From contig JBCBOR010000019.1 in NCBI GenBank assembly GCA_039821125.1, forward strand, positions 1 to 64,000: a stretch of DNA of 64,000 nucleotides. The letters run 5' to 3'. How positions within the stretch are numbered: position 1 is the stretch's first letter; every line of letters begins with the position of its first letter. Shown here piece after piece: positions 42,477 through 51,743 of this stretch. Both the position numbers and the translations under genes were made by a program. Below the pieces are notes generated by a model. The model was not told the DNA's origin, searched no databases, and saw only the letters and a list, made by a program, of their open reading frames with translations. Source of the stretch: Thermohalobaculum sp039821125 (GTDB taxonomy: Bacteria; Pseudomonadota; Alphaproteobacteria; Rhodobacterales; Rhodobacteraceae).

Positions 42477-43517
42477 TCACGCATCGAGCACACCTTCCAG
42501 AAGACTGGCATAGGCAAAGAGAGCAGGCGTCCCGCCTGTGTGGATGAAGATCACCGCGCGGTCCGGCGTTTCGGTCCCGGCGAGGTTCAGCGCACCTGCC
42601 ATGCATTTGCCGGTATAGACCGGGTCGAGCATCAATGCCTCGGTCCGGGCGCCAAGCCGGATCGCGCGTTCGACCGGCAAATTGATCAGGCCATAGCCCG
42701 GGCCGAAAAAGCGGTCGTTCGTGCGGACATCCTCTGGCCGGACGGGGTTTTCGGCGCCCAGCAGCGCCGCGATATCGGCGCAGCGCGCCTCGATCCGTTG
42801 CTTCTGGATCCCCGCGCCCCGGCGCACGCAGTACCCCGTCACCGGGATCTCCGAGCCCAGCGCCCGCATCCCGTAGAGAAACCCCGCATGGGTGGATCCG
42901 CTACCCGAGGGCACCGCAATGTGAGCGACGTCGAGGTTATGCTGAGCAATCGCCGCCAGCACCTCGCGCGCGCAATGGATGTAGCCGAGCGCACCCAGCG
43001 GCGGATGCCCGGCGGCGAGATGGATCACATACGGCCTGCGGCCCCTGGTGCGCAGATCGTCGGCGATCGCCTCGAGATTGGCATCGGCGCCTGCCTCATC
43101 CTCACCGTGGGGATAGCTGTGCAGATGCGCACCCAGCAGGCGGTCGACGAGCACATTGCCGGACTCGCGGTAGAGCGGATCGTTCTTGGCAACGCGCTCT
43201 TCAAGCTGGAGGTGACACTCCAGCCCCAGCTTCGCTGCGAATGCCGCACAGAGACGACAGAAATTGGATTGCACGGCCCCTGTGATCAGGACGGTGTCCG
43301 CGCCTTCGGCCAATGCCGCGCCGAAATAGTAGTCGAGCTGGCGCACCTTGTTGCCGCCGAACGCCATCCCGTCCATGTCATCCCGCTTGGCCCAAAGCGC
43401 CGCGCCGCGCTGCGAGCGCGAGAGATTGGGCAACAGCTCGAACGGTGTCTGACGCGCAAGTCCCGCGCTTGGCATCTCGCTCAGACGGCCCAGAGCCGGC
43501 ACATCCAGTGACATCAT
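42477..43517 (-). CDS. D-cysteine desulfhydrase/ACC deaminase family PLP enzyme
   Basis: 346 aa fold-type II PLP enzyme. Lys57 in FGGNKVRQL is the Schiff-base lysine, VQSNFCRLCAAFAAKLGL follows, VPSGSGSTHAGFLYG binds phosphate, and HTGGTPALFAY closes the site. These fit D-cysteine desulfhydrase (D-cysteine to pyruvate, sulfide and ammonia), but ACC deaminase and L-cysteate sulfo-lyase share the fold. The next gene is a TauE/SafE-type sulfite or organosulfur exporter, which makes a sulfonate substrate such as L-cysteate a fair alternative. ATG 43517 and 43514 are both possible starts. Confidence 0.88.
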   Translation of the reverse strand: MMSLDVPALGRLSEMPSAGLARQTPFELLPNLSRSQRGAALWAKRDDMDGMAFGGNKVRQLDYYFGAALAEGADTVLITGAVQSNFCRLCAAFAAKLGLECHLQLEERVAKNDPLYRESGNVLVDRLLGAHLHSYPHGEDEAGADANLEAIADDLRTRGRRPYVIHLAAGHPPLGALGYIHCAREVLAAIAQHNLDVAHIAVPSGSGSTHAGFLYGMRALGSEIPVTGYCVRRGAGIQKQRIEARCADIAALLGAENPVRPEDVRTNDRFFGPGYGLINLPVERAIRLGARTEALMLDPVYTGKCMAGALNLAGTETPDRAVIFIHTGGTPALFAYASLLEGVLDA

Positions 43518-43532
43518 GGCATTTGTTCCCCT

Positions 43533-44252
43533 TCAGAGTGAAGCTGCCAGAAGGCTGGCCGCCGCCGCAAGCAGGAACAGGGTGACCATCCGCCGAAAGA
43601 ATGCCTCGGAGACACAGCTCGCGGCCCAGTTCCCGATCGCGAGACCCGCCAGCGTGCCCGGCACCAGCGACAGGGCGTTCCACCACGTCTCGGCGCCGAT
43701 CGACAGGACCGAAACCTGTGCCGCCAGGATCATCGGCCAGACCGCGCAGAAGAAGCTGACCATCGTGGCCCGGACGGTGGTCTTGGGACGGGCGAGACCG
43801 GTCATGCGCAGCGCTGCAGGCGGTCCGGGAATGGCAAGGCATCCCCCGAACGCTCCTGCAAGAGCGCCGAAGGCAACATCCCCGGCACGGCCCGGGCTCC
43901 GCATGCCCGGGAGGCCGAACACCATCGCCCCGGTCAGCCCGGCAATCGCCATGCCTGCCACCAGCTTCAGCGTGTCGATGCCAACCGCCCCGAGCAAGAG
44001 CACCCCGGGCAGAATGCCTAGAGCAGCCCCTGACGTAAGCCTTAGCATCATTCCCCAGTCTGTATCGCGGCGAAGCCATGGAAAGAGCACCAGCGCGATC
44101 AGCCAGCTCATGCAGGTCGAGATCAGAACCGCTGCCGGATCCTCCAGCACCAGCAGCACCACCGGTCCGGCAACCATGCCGAACCCGATGCCGACCACCG
44201 ACTGGAAGAACGCCGCCACGATCGCGGCAGCCTGCAGAACGACCTGCTCCAT
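43533..44252 (-). CDS. TauE/SafE family sulfite/organosulfur exporter
   Basis: 239 aa membrane protein with about eight transmembrane segments in two repeats, each starting with the family-type glycine-rich pattern (GIGFGMVAGPVVLL and AFGGCLAIPGPPA). Family members export sulfite, sulfoacetate or related anions. It starts upstream of the PLP enzyme with 15 bp between them, so the two are co-expressed. The pairing suggests removal of sulfite from cysteate-like compounds, which is inference. Confidence 0.9.
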   Translation of the reverse strand: MEQVVLQAAAIVAAFFQSVVGIGFGMVAGPVVLLVLEDPAAVLISTCMSWLIALVLFPWLRRDTDWGMMLRLTSGAALGILPGVLLLGAVGIDTLKLVAGMAIAGLTGAMVFGLPGMRSPGRAGDVAFGALAGAFGGCLAIPGPPAALRMTGLARPKTTVRATMVSFFCAVWPMILAAQVSVLSIGAETWWNALSLVPGTLAGLAIGNWAASCVSEAFFRRMVTLFLLAAAASLLAASL

Positions 44253-44319
44253 GGTATCTCCGGGCGCCGGTCAGTCGAGGAGAGGAGCCCCGTGGGACGC
44301 GGCGCGCGTCTGGACCCCG

Positions 44320-44352
44320 CAAACGCAAACGGGGCGCCGCCTGGGCGCCCCG
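44320..44352 (-). terminator. Terminator after the TAXI binding-protein gene
   Basis: CGGGGCGCC (44330-44338) and GGCGCCCCG (44344-44352) form a perfect 9-bp stem with a 5-nt loop. Read on the minus strand the stem is followed by GTTTGCGTTTGC, a broken T-rich tail. It sits 24 bp after the stop of the TAXI gene and before the TauE/SafE gene. Confidence 0.7.
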
Positions 44353-44376
44353 CTCTGATCTCGGGCCCGGGCCGGA

Positions 44377-45336
44377 TTACATCCAGCCCTTCTCCTTGTA
44401 GTACTTGACCGCACCGGGGTGCAGCGGCGCCGAGAGACCGTCCTTGATCATTTCCTCGGGCTTGAGGTGGTTGAACGCCGGGTGCAGGCCCTTGAACTGC
44501 TCAAAGTTCTCGAACACGGCCTTTACGACTGTGTACACAACGTCCTCTGGTACATCGACCGAACTAACGAAAGTTGCGCCCACACCGAAGGTCGTTATCT
44601 CAGGGTTGTCACCGTACATTCCTGCCGGAATGGTGGCTTTACGGAAGTATGGATACTTCTCGACCAGCGCGTCGACCTCGGGACCGGAAAGATTGACCAA
44701 CTGGGCATCGCAGGTTGCAAGTGTTTCCTGCGTCAGCGCAGATGGGTGACCAACAAGCCAGAAGTAGGCGTCGATCTTGCTGTCACAGAGTGCCTGACCA
44801 ACCTCGGACGACTTCATCTCCGCCGCGAGCGCAAGGTCAGATGTGCTGACAAGCCCCTCGGCCTCCATAAGCTGCCATGTGGCTCGCTGCCCGGAACCCG
44901 CGTTGCCAATGTTGACGCGTTTGCCCTTGATGGCGGCCAAACCGTCTACACCGCTTCCCTTCAGAGACAGCATCGTCACCGGCTCGGGGTGTACAGAGAA
45001 AACCGATCTAAGGCCTTCGAAGGCGTCTCCGTCCCATTGGCTCTTTCCGCTATGCGCATTCGACTGCACGTCAGACTGCGCAACACCGAACTCCAGCTCG
45101 CCTGCCCGAATTGTATTGACGTTGTAGACCGAACCACCGGTCGACTCCGCCGAACAGCGGATGCCGTGCTCCTTGCGGTCCTTATTCACCAGACGGCAGA
45201 TCGCGCCGCCCGTCGGGTAGTAGACCCCGGTCACGCCGCCGGTGCCGATCGAGATGAATTTCTGTTGCGCAAAGGCAGAGCCGGCCCCGGCGGTCATCGC
45301 CATGGCGAGCGCGGCGCCTAGGAACATTCTGGTCAT
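44377..45336 (-). CDS. TAXI family TRAP transporter solute-binding protein
   Basis: 319 aa with a signal peptide (about 1-23, ending AFAQ). The TAXI signature is at the mature N-terminus: FISIGTGGVTGVYYPTGGAICRLVN. RCSAESTGGSVYNVNTIRAGELEFGVAQSD is also typical. It captures an organic solute in the periplasm for the fused permease encoded further along the strand. ATG 45336 has GGGAG upstream. A strong hairpin terminator follows, so it has its own transcript. Ligand unknown; neighbours point to a sulfur-containing or amino-acid-like solute. Confidence 0.93.
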   Translation of the reverse strand: MTRMFLGAALAMAMTAGAGSAFAQQKFISIGTGGVTGVYYPTGGAICRLVNKDRKEHGIRCSAESTGGSVYNVNTIRAGELEFGVAQSDVQSNAHSGKSQWDGDAFEGLRSVFSVHPEPVTMLSLKGSGVDGLAAIKGKRVNIGNAGSGQRATWQLMEAEGLVSTSDLALAAEMKSSEVGQALCDSKIDAYFWLVGHPSALTQETLATCDAQLVNLSGPEVDALVEKYPYFRKATIPAGMYGDNPEITTFGVGATFVSSVDVPEDVVYTVVKAVFENFEQFKGLHPAFNHLKPEEMIKDGLSAPLHPGAVKYYKEKGWM

Positions 45337-45453
45337 GGATGTCTCCCTGTTGTTTGTCAGACACGTTTCTCTGGACACGGGGCTCCGTGCCCCCCACTGG
45401 CGCAACCATGACCCCGGATCGGGCGCGATGTCCACCCCTGCGCCCACGGCGCG

Positions 45454-46164
45454 TCAATTCATGCTTTGCCCGCCGTCGACGTTGATCGTCTGGCCCGTGA
45501 TGTACCCCGCACCGGGCGAAAGCAAGAAGGCGATGGTTGCTGCCACTTCCTCGGGCTTGCCGAAGCGTTTGAGGGGATTGGACTCGCGGAGCGTGTCGCC
45601 GCGGACCGCAATGATGTGCGCAGGCATCGGTGTCTCGATGATCCCGGGCGCCAACGCGTTGACTGTCGCGCGCTCGGCGAATCGCCGGGCGAGCGACCGG
45701 GTGAGCCCAACGAGCCCCCCCTTGGCGGCGGAGTATGCCGTATGGTCGAGACTGCCCCAGCGAAACGCGAGCGACGAGATAAAGACAACCCGCCCTGACT
45801 GGTCCGTGGGCAGGCGGCTCTCCAGCGCGGTCACGAAGTTGTAGGCGTTCTCGAGATTGTTCTGGATCGTGCGGGTCCAGACCGACGGGTTGGCCTGATC
45901 CGCGCCCATCACGGGATCGGGTTCGAAAGTGCCTGCCAGGTGCACGAAGGCATCGATCTGCCCGTCGACCATCGCCAGAGCGTCCCGGCAGTCGGCCTCG
46001 GTCAGCGGAGCGCCCGTATGGGCCGTGGCGCCCGTTTCTGCGGCAAGGGCATCCACGCCCGTCCCCTCCCGATCAATCAGCAACAAGCGGTCGCCTGACA
46101 GCATCGGGATCAGCGCCCGGCCAATCCCGCCGGCGGCCCCTGTAATGGCGATTGTTCTGGTCAT
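45454..46164 (-). CDS. Short-chain dehydrogenase/reductase
   Basis: 236 aa classical SDR. The nucleotide motif TGAAGGIG is at residues 8-15, the catalytic Ser is in FISSLAF, the Tyr/Lys pair is in YSAAKGG, and VNALAPGIIETPM plus INVDGG near the end are standard. The NAD(P) preference is not certain; an Asp in LLIDREG at the end of beta 2 suggests NAD. Substrate unknown. It precedes the TAXI gene on the same strand with about 117 bp between. Confidence 0.9.
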   Translation of the reverse strand: MTRTIAITGAAGGIGRALIPMLSGDRLLLIDREGTGVDALAAETGATAHTGAPLTEADCRDALAMVDGQIDAFVHLAGTFEPDPVMGADQANPSVWTRTIQNNLENAYNFVTALESRLPTDQSGRVVFISSLAFRWGSLDHTAYSAAKGGLVGLTRSLARRFAERATVNALAPGIIETPMPAHIIAVRGDTLRESNPLKRFGKPEEVAATIAFLLSPGAGYITGQTINVDGGQSMN

Positions 46165-46273
46165 GTCTCACTCCCTGTTTTGCGATCAGCCTTGGCCGGG
46201 ACGGCGGCTGTTGTCCAGCACGTCGATTTGGTAGAGAGGCGGGAGACCCGGTTCAACCAGATGGGAGACGACC

Positions 46274-46822
46274 ATGGCCATGCCCCCGATGTGCGATTTT
46301 GGCTGGAAGGCGCCTGACTTCTCGCTGCCTGCAACCGATGGCAAGACCTATGCGCTGTCGGATCTCGCGGGTGAGACCGGCACGCTGGTGATGTTCATCT
46401 GCAACCACTGCCCCTATGTGACGTCCGCCATCGACCGGATCGTGCGGGAGGCTGCGGCGCTGGCCGAGCACGGCATCGGCATCGCGGCCATCTGCTCAAA
46501 CGATGCGCGGACCTACCCGGCAGACGGGTTCCCGCAGATGATCGAGTTCGCGCGCACGAACGGGTTCCCCTTCCCGTATCTGCATGACGAGGACCAATCC
46601 GTCGCCCGCGCCTATGACGCGGTGTGCACACCAGATTTCTTCGGCTTCGACGCAGGGCTCGGGTTGCAATATCGCGGGCGCCTTGACGAAGGGGGTCGGC
46701 ACGAGATCCCGGGCGCGCGGCGCGAGCTTTATGAAGCCATGGTTCAGGTTGCTAAGACCGGACAGGGACCCGAGGCGCAGACGCCATCCATGGGCTGTTC
46801 GATCAAGTGGAAGGCCGCCTGA
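46274..46822 (+). CDS. Thioredoxin-family (redoxin) protein with CNHCPYV
   Basis: 182 aa. The AhpC/TSA-Redoxin fold has PDFSLPATDGKTYALSDLAG at the start and a C43-N-H-C46-PYV active site. Proteins with CNHCPYV are a distinct thioredoxin-like group of unknown partner. A C-terminal PSMGCSIKW holds a further conserved Cys. No signal peptide, so it acts in the cytoplasm. GGGAG lies before ATG 46274. It is divergent from the SDR gene and convergent with the MFS gene. Confidence 0.88.
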   Translation: MAMPPMCDFGWKAPDFSLPATDGKTYALSDLAGETGTLVMFICNHCPYVTSAIDRIVREAAALAEHGIGIAAICSNDARTYPADGFPQMIEFARTNGFPFPYLHDEDQSVARAYDAVCTPDFFGFDAGLGLQYRGRLDEGGRHEIPGARRELYEAMVQVAKTGQGPEAQTPSMGCSIKWKAA

Positions 46823-46843
46823 TCCGCCGCGGCAGGGCGTGGC

Positions 46844-48022
46844 TCATGCATCCGTGCCCGACATCAGCCGGCGCATCGCGAAACACCCGGCGACCGGGCC
46901 GACCGCCATGATCGCCAGCACCGGCGGCCATCCGATCGCCTCAGCCAGCAACGGCGTGACCTGTACGGTAAACGCCGTCAGCAGAAAGCCGATCGCCGTC
47001 TGAATGGTCATGATTGACCCGACCCGCTCGGGCGGCGCGGCATCGGCCACCAGCGACGAGAACAACCCTGAGTCCGGCACAACGGACAGGCCCCAGACAA
47101 GCAGGATAACGATCATCAGCCAGACCGGGCCACCGAAGACAAATGCCGCAGCAAGCGCGGACAGACTGGACACAACCATGGCCGCAAGGGCCACCCGCGC
47201 CTTACCGTATCGGTCACCCCAAAGCCCCGCAGGCACAGAGGCGATCCCGCCAAGCGCGATGGCGAGAAACGCGATCAGCTTGGCCAGTGCCGCCGGGTCT
47301 GCCATGCCCGCCATGGCAAAGGACGTGGCGGCAATCACCCCGATCCAGGCCCAGAACGCATAAAGCTCCCACATGTGCCCGATATAGCCAAGGATGGCAT
47401 AGCGGATGCGAGGCTCGGTCCAGGCGATCGCAATGGCTGCAAAATCAAGCCGGGGCGCCCGGGCGTGATAGGGGCCGAGCCCGGTTGTCAGCATTGCCAG
47501 ACCGCCCGCCGCCGCGATTGCGCTGGTCGCCCAGATCGTCACCCGCCAGTCCGCCCCACCCATCCATGCGATCAGGTGCGGACTGGCCGAGCCCAGGGTC
47601 AGCGCACCCACCAGAGCGCCAACCAGCAGGGCGCGGTTCACCATCGTCCATCCGACCGCGATCTTCATGCCCACGGGATAGACCCCGGCCAGAAAGGCTC
47701 CGGTCAAAGCGCGCAGGGCCATTGCCTCGGCTCCGCCCACCGGCACCCACAACAGCGCAAGGTTGCACCCCGCCGAGAGAGCTGCCGAAATCGCGAACAC
47801 CGCCCTCGGGTCAAACCGGTCGGCGATCCCGAACGCCGCATAGATCAGCGCGCCCGTGCCGAAGCCGACCTGCACCGCAGTGGACAACCAGGCGAGCTGC
47901 CCGGCACTCAATCCGACCTCGCCTGCCATCTCGGACAGAACAGCAGCCGAAGAGAACCAGACGGACAGAACTGCCACCTGGCTGAGGATGAGAACCGCGA
48001 TGGAAAACTGACGCGAGGCCAT
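46844..48022 (-). CDS. MFS transporter
   Basis: 392 aa, 12 predicted transmembrane helices. The N-terminal half has the MFS-type loop AFGIADRFDPR between helices 2 and 3 and GLWGDRYGKAR in the equivalent loop of the second half. Substrate cannot be predicted. It lies downstream of the GlxA-type regulator gene on the same strand, separated by 144 bp that include a strong hairpin. Confidence 0.87.
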   Translation of the reverse strand: MASRQFSIAVLILSQVAVLSVWFSSAAVLSEMAGEVGLSAGQLAWLSTAVQVGFGTGALIYAAFGIADRFDPRAVFAISAALSAGCNLALLWVPVGGAEAMALRALTGAFLAGVYPVGMKIAVGWTMVNRALLVGALVGALTLGSASPHLIAWMGGADWRVTIWATSAIAAAGGLAMLTTGLGPYHARAPRLDFAAIAIAWTEPRIRYAILGYIGHMWELYAFWAWIGVIAATSFAMAGMADPAALAKLIAFLAIALGGIASVPAGLWGDRYGKARVALAAMVVSSLSALAAAFVFGGPVWLMIVILLVWGLSVVPDSGLFSSLVADAAPPERVGSIMTIQTAIGFLLTAFTVQVTPLLAEAIGWPPVLAIMAVGPVAGCFAMRRLMSGTDA

Positions 48023-48079
48023 GGCTGACGAGGATCCGGCGACGCATCGGCACGCCGCAACCCTTCGCTAGGCCATGGA

Positions 48080-48101
48080 CCGGGCGCTGTCCAGCGCCCG
48101 G
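48080..48101 (-). terminator. GC hairpin downstream of the GlxA-type regulator
   Basis: CCGGGCGCT (48080-48088) and AGCGCCCGG (48093-48101) form a perfect 9-bp stem with a 4-nt loop, 65 bp after the regulator stop on the minus strand. No T-tract follows, so it is only terminator-like. Confidence 0.5.
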
Positions 48102-48166
48102 CGATCACAGGCGCTCACGACCCAGCCGGTCGCCGCCTCTTGACGCCACAGCTGACCGCCACGGCG

Positions 48167-49120
48167 TTATCCGCCGCGCCGCGTCTCAGATGGGCGCTGA
48201 CCGAACTGGCGTTGATAGGCCATGGCAAAGTGCGAGCTGGACGAGAACCCGGTCAGACACGCGACCTCCAGCGTCGGCAGGTTCGAGTGCAGGAGAAGAT
48301 CGCGCGCTTTCTCCAACCGCAGTTTGCGATAGAACTGCGCCGGTGCCGTGTCGAGATGCGTGTTGAACAGCCGCTCCATCCGGCGCACGTTCATGCCCAC
48401 CTGCGCGGCGAGATCGTCCATCCGCAGCGGCTCCTCGATATGCTCCAGCATCAGGGTCACGACTTGCTGCACAGCGTGGGGCAACGTCTCGATCCGGTCG
48501 AGTTGCCCGGGCCGCTGCGCGATCGAGGCATTCCGGATGCGATCGATCTGGAACTGGTTGCCGACCGATCTCGACAGATCCGGGCCATGGTCGTGCTCGA
48601 TCAGGCTCAGCATCATGTCCATACCCGTGATCCCGCCCGAGCCCGTCCAACGATCGCGGTCGATCACAAACAGACCGGGCGAGGTCTCGAGCTCGGGAAA
48701 CTCCTCCTGAAAGGCAGGCTGAAATTCCCAATGCACGGTCGAGCGATAGCCATCCAGCACCCCGGCACGGGCCAGAATGATCGTCCCCGCAGACAAGGAT
48801 CCAAGCACCAACCCGGCCCGCGCCGCCCGGTTCAGCCCGGCATTCAGACGCGCCCGGTAAGGCGGATCGGCCGAAAGCCCGGCACAGACAAACAGGAAGT
48901 CCGCATCCTCGATCTCACCCAAGGCTCCGTCCGCAGTCACGGTCATCCCGTTCGACGCCTCGACCGGTGCGCCATCATGGCTGATGAGATGCCAGCGATA
49001 GACCTCCCGGCCCAGCAATCGGTTTGCACCGCGCAGCGGCTCGAGCGCCGAGACCACGCTCATCATCGAGAACTGCTCGATTAGCAGGAACATCACGGTG
49101 GTGGGTGCAGCATCCGGCAT
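48167..49120 (-). CDS. GlxA family AraC-type transcriptional regulator
   Basis: 317 aa. The N-terminal DJ-1/PfpI-like amidotransferase domain (about 8-175) acts as a sensor, without an evident catalytic Cys at the usual elbow (VLGSLSAGT). The C-terminal AraC domain (about 215-310) has two helix-turn-helices, MDDLAAQVGMNVRRMERLF and TLEVACLTGFSSSSHFAMAYQRQFG. Relatives such as GbdR control choline, betaine and carnitine breakdown; that fits the dimethylglycine dehydrogenase elsewhere in the window but the target is unproven. Confidence 0.9.
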   Translation of the reverse strand: MPDAAPTTVMFLLIEQFSMMSVVSALEPLRGANRLLGREVYRWHLISHDGAPVEASNGMTVTADGALGEIEDADFLFVCAGLSADPPYRARLNAGLNRAARAGLVLGSLSAGTIILARAGVLDGYRSTVHWEFQPAFQEEFPELETSPGLFVIDRDRWTGSGGITGMDMMLSLIEHDHGPDLSRSVGNQFQIDRIRNASIAQRPGQLDRIETLPHAVQQVVTLMLEHIEEPLRMDDLAAQVGMNVRRMERLFNTHLDTAPAQFYRKLRLEKARDLLLHSNLPTLEVACLTGFSSSSHFAMAYQRQFGQRPSETRRGG

Positions 49121-49184
49121 GGGAGGAGTGTCGCATTCCCACCAAGAAAAGCGACAAGTTTCTCATGCCGGTCCCGCCACTGGC

Positions 49185-49224
49185 GCCCCCTCCCCCCTCA
49201 GGAGGGGAGAGCCGGGGTGGGGGG
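49185..49224. repeat. C-rich/G-rich inverted element
   Basis: A run of C-rich sequence (CCCCCTCCCCCCTC) is followed by G-rich sequence (AGGAGGGGAG, then GGGGTGGGGGG), able to form an imperfect hairpin. It lies between the regulator gene and the phosphomannomutase gene, both on the minus strand, and may end the phosphomannomutase transcript. Confidence 0.45.
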
Positions 49225-49297
49225 TGATCTCAAGGCAATCTGAGCGGGCGCAGCCGCGAAGTCCGCTTGTGTGTTGGCTGCGATCTGACCGGATCGC

Positions 49298-50803
49298 TCA
49301 GAACGTCTGGTCGTAGTCGCCAACAGACGGCTCGGTCCGGATCACCGTGTCCAGCGCCTCGAAGATCGACCGAAGCTCATCCTCCGATGTCGATGTCTCG
49401 CACACGACCACGAGGTTCGGCGTATTCGATGATGCCCGCACCAGTGCCCAGGCCCCGCCCTCGAGCAGCACGCGCGCACCATTGACGGTCACCACCCGGT
49501 CGATCTTCAGCGGCCCAAGGCTCTCCCCGGCCTCGCCCATGGCGACGAGTTTCGCCTGCAGCCGCTCGATGACCGCGTACTTCTCCTCATCCGCGCAATA
49601 GGGCGACATGGTCGGCGTCGCGTAGGTCTTGGGCAAAGCCCGGCGCAGATCCGACATGGACTTGTCCGGGTTGCGATCGAGGATCTTGCAGAGCTCGACG
49701 GCAACCCGCAGGCCGCAGTCATATCCCTTGCCGATGGGCGGTGCCAAAAAGTAGTGCCCGGATTTCTCGAACCCCGCCAGCGCGCCCAGCTCGTGCACCC
49801 GGCGTTTCATGTGGCTGTGGCCCGTCTTCCAATAGTCGGCCTTGGCGCCCGCTGCGATCAGGTCGGGGTCCGAGGCGAACAGCCCCGTCGATTTGACATC
49901 CGCCACGAAGGTCGCGCCGGGGTGCAGCTTTACGAGATCGCGGGCCATGATCACTCCGACCTTGTCGGCAAAGATCTCCTCGCCCTCATCATCCACCACG
50001 CCGCAGCGGTCGCCATCGCCGTCAAAGCCCAGCGCCAGATCGGCACCCGAAGCCTTCACCGCCGCAGCCATGTCGTGCAGCATCTCCATCGCTTCGGGGT
50101 TGGCGTTATAGTTCGGAAATTCGTAGTCGAGCTCGCAATGCAGCGGCACGACCTCGCACCCGATGCGCTCCAGCACCTCAGGCCCGAACGCACCCGCCGT
50201 TCCGTTGCCTGTGGCACACACGACCTTCAAAGGCCGGCGCATCCTGAAGTCACCGACGAGGTCGTCGATATAGCGCTCGCGCACGCCGTCGACCCGGACG
50301 TATCGCCCGCTGTCGCGCAGAACGCCCTGCCCGCCCATGACGATCTCCTTCAGCCGGGACATCTCGTCCGGCCCGTGTGTCAGCGGGCGGTGAAAGCCCA
50401 TCTTCACCCCAGTCCAGCCGTTCGGATTGTGGCTCGCCGTCACCATCGCCACGGCCTGCGCATCAAGATCGAACTGCGCAAAATAGGCCATCGGGCTGAG
50501 TGCCGTGCCAATATCGCGCGCCTCGGCGCCGCCCGCCATCAGTCCGACCATCAGCGCCTGCTTGATCGAGATCGAGTAAGACCGGTAGTCGTTGCCGACC
50601 GCCACCACCGCAGGCAGCCCGGCCTCGTGCAACTGCGTTGCCAGGCCCAGACCAAGCGCCTGAATGCCGACGAGATTGATCTCCTCGGGAAACCGCCACC
50701 TCGCATCGTATTCACGAAAGCCGGTCGGCTTGATCATCGGAAAGGTCAGGCTGTCGAACGTATTGACCTCGACCTCTGGCCGCGGCTGCATCGCACTACT
50801 CAT
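49298..50803 (-). CDS. Phosphomannomutase/phosphoglucomutase
   Basis: 501 aa alpha-D-phosphohexomutase. The phosphoserine loop is TASHNPNGWTG, the metal-binding loop is GFDGDGDR, the sugar-specificity loop is EKSGHYF (GEMSGH-like), and the phosphate-binding loop is RASSNTP. It interconverts mannose or glucose 1- and 6-phosphates for sugar-nucleotide synthesis. It follows kdsA on the same strand, in a capsule/polysaccharide group. Confidence 0.95.
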   Translation of the reverse strand: MSSAMQPRPEVEVNTFDSLTFPMIKPTGFREYDARWRFPEEINLVGIQALGLGLATQLHEAGLPAVVAVGNDYRSYSISIKQALMVGLMAGGAEARDIGTALSPMAYFAQFDLDAQAVAMVTASHNPNGWTGVKMGFHRPLTHGPDEMSRLKEIVMGGQGVLRDSGRYVRVDGVRERYIDDLVGDFRMRRPLKVVCATGNGTAGAFGPEVLERIGCEVVPLHCELDYEFPNYNANPEAMEMLHDMAAAVKASGADLALGFDGDGDRCGVVDDEGEEIFADKVGVIMARDLVKLHPGATFVADVKSTGLFASDPDLIAAGAKADYWKTGHSHMKRRVHELGALAGFEKSGHYFLAPPIGKGYDCGLRVAVELCKILDRNPDKSMSDLRRALPKTYATPTMSPYCADEEKYAVIERLQAKLVAMGEAGESLGPLKIDRVVTVNGARVLLEGGAWALVRASSNTPNLVVVCETSTSEDELRSIFEALDTVIRTEPSVGDYDQTF

Positions 50804-50845
50804 GAAGATCCTCGAAATGAAAGCTGTCCCCGCGCCAAGTATACC

Positions 50846-51697
50846 TCAGTCAAGGCGCACTGGCGATGCCTTGGCAGGTGCGTCGATTGATTGCAGGACA
50901 TCGAGAAGCGGCGCCATCTGATCCAGGGGGATCATGTTCGGCCCATCGGACGGTGCGGTGTCGGGTGCAGGGTGCGTCTCGATAAACAATCCCGCGATCC
51001 CGACGGCCAGCGCCGCACGGGCAAGCACGGGTGCAAACTCGCGCTGCCCTCCGGAGGAGCCGCCGCGCTCGCCCGGCTGCTGCACCGAATGGGTCGCATC
51101 GAAGATCACGGGATACCCGGTCGCCGCCATCTGCGGCAGACCACGCATATCGGTCACGAGCGTGTTGTAGCCGAAAGACGTCCCACGCTCGGTCAGCAGG
51201 ATCTGGTCATTGCCGCTGGCGGCGATCTTCTCTGCGACGTTCGGCATGTCCCATGGGGCAAGAAACTGGCCCTTCTTGACGTTGACCGGTTTGCCCGTGA
51301 CCGCCGCGGCGACCAGAAGATCCGTCTGTCGGCAGAGAAAGGCCGGGATCTGCAGGACATCGCAAACCTGTGCCGTCTCGGCACATTGTTCAGGCAGGTG
51401 CACATCTGTCAGGACAGGGCAGCCAACGGCGTCCTTCACCGCTGCGAGATCGGCGAGCCCGTCCGTCAACCCACGCCCGCGCTGTCCCGACAGCGAAGTC
51501 CGGTTCGCCTTGTCAAAGCTTGCCTTGAAAACATAGCCGATGCCGCGGGCGGCACAGATCTCGGCCAGATGACCCGCGATATCGACGGAATGCTGGGCGC
51601 CCTCGGTCTGGCACGGCCCGGAGATCAGGGCAAAGGGGCGGTCATTGGCAAAGGGTATACCGCCGATCTTGACGGTGCGCTGGGATGTCCCGGCCAT
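50846..51697 (-). CDS. kdsA: 3-deoxy-8-phosphooctulonate synthase
   Basis: 283 aa DAHP/KDO8P synthase-fold enzyme. It condenses arabinose 5-phosphate with phosphoenolpyruvate to KDO 8-phosphate. FKASFDKANRTS is the KdsA signature, and VPSLSGQRG-type SLSGQRGRG and GTSFGYNTLV loops follow. Cys29 in SGPCQTEG occupies the metal-ligand site, so it belongs to the metal-dependent class (the E. coli-type has Asn). Position beside kpsE and kpsT suggests that it supplies KDO for the capsule linker as well as for lipopolysaccharide. Confidence 0.95.
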   Translation of the reverse strand: MAGTSQRTVKIGGIPFANDRPFALISGPCQTEGAQHSVDIAGHLAEICAARGIGYVFKASFDKANRTSLSGQRGRGLTDGLADLAAVKDAVGCPVLTDVHLPEQCAETAQVCDVLQIPAFLCRQTDLLVAAAVTGKPVNVKKGQFLAPWDMPNVAEKIAASGNDQILLTERGTSFGYNTLVTDMRGLPQMAATGYPVIFDATHSVQQPGERGGSSGGQREFAPVLARAALAVGIAGLFIETHPAPDTAPSDGPNMIPLDQMAPLLDVLQSIDAPAKASPVRLD

Positions 51698-51743
51698 GCG
51701 GGCCTCCTCTCGGTCTCAGTCTCGGGCGGCACCAGGGCCGTGG

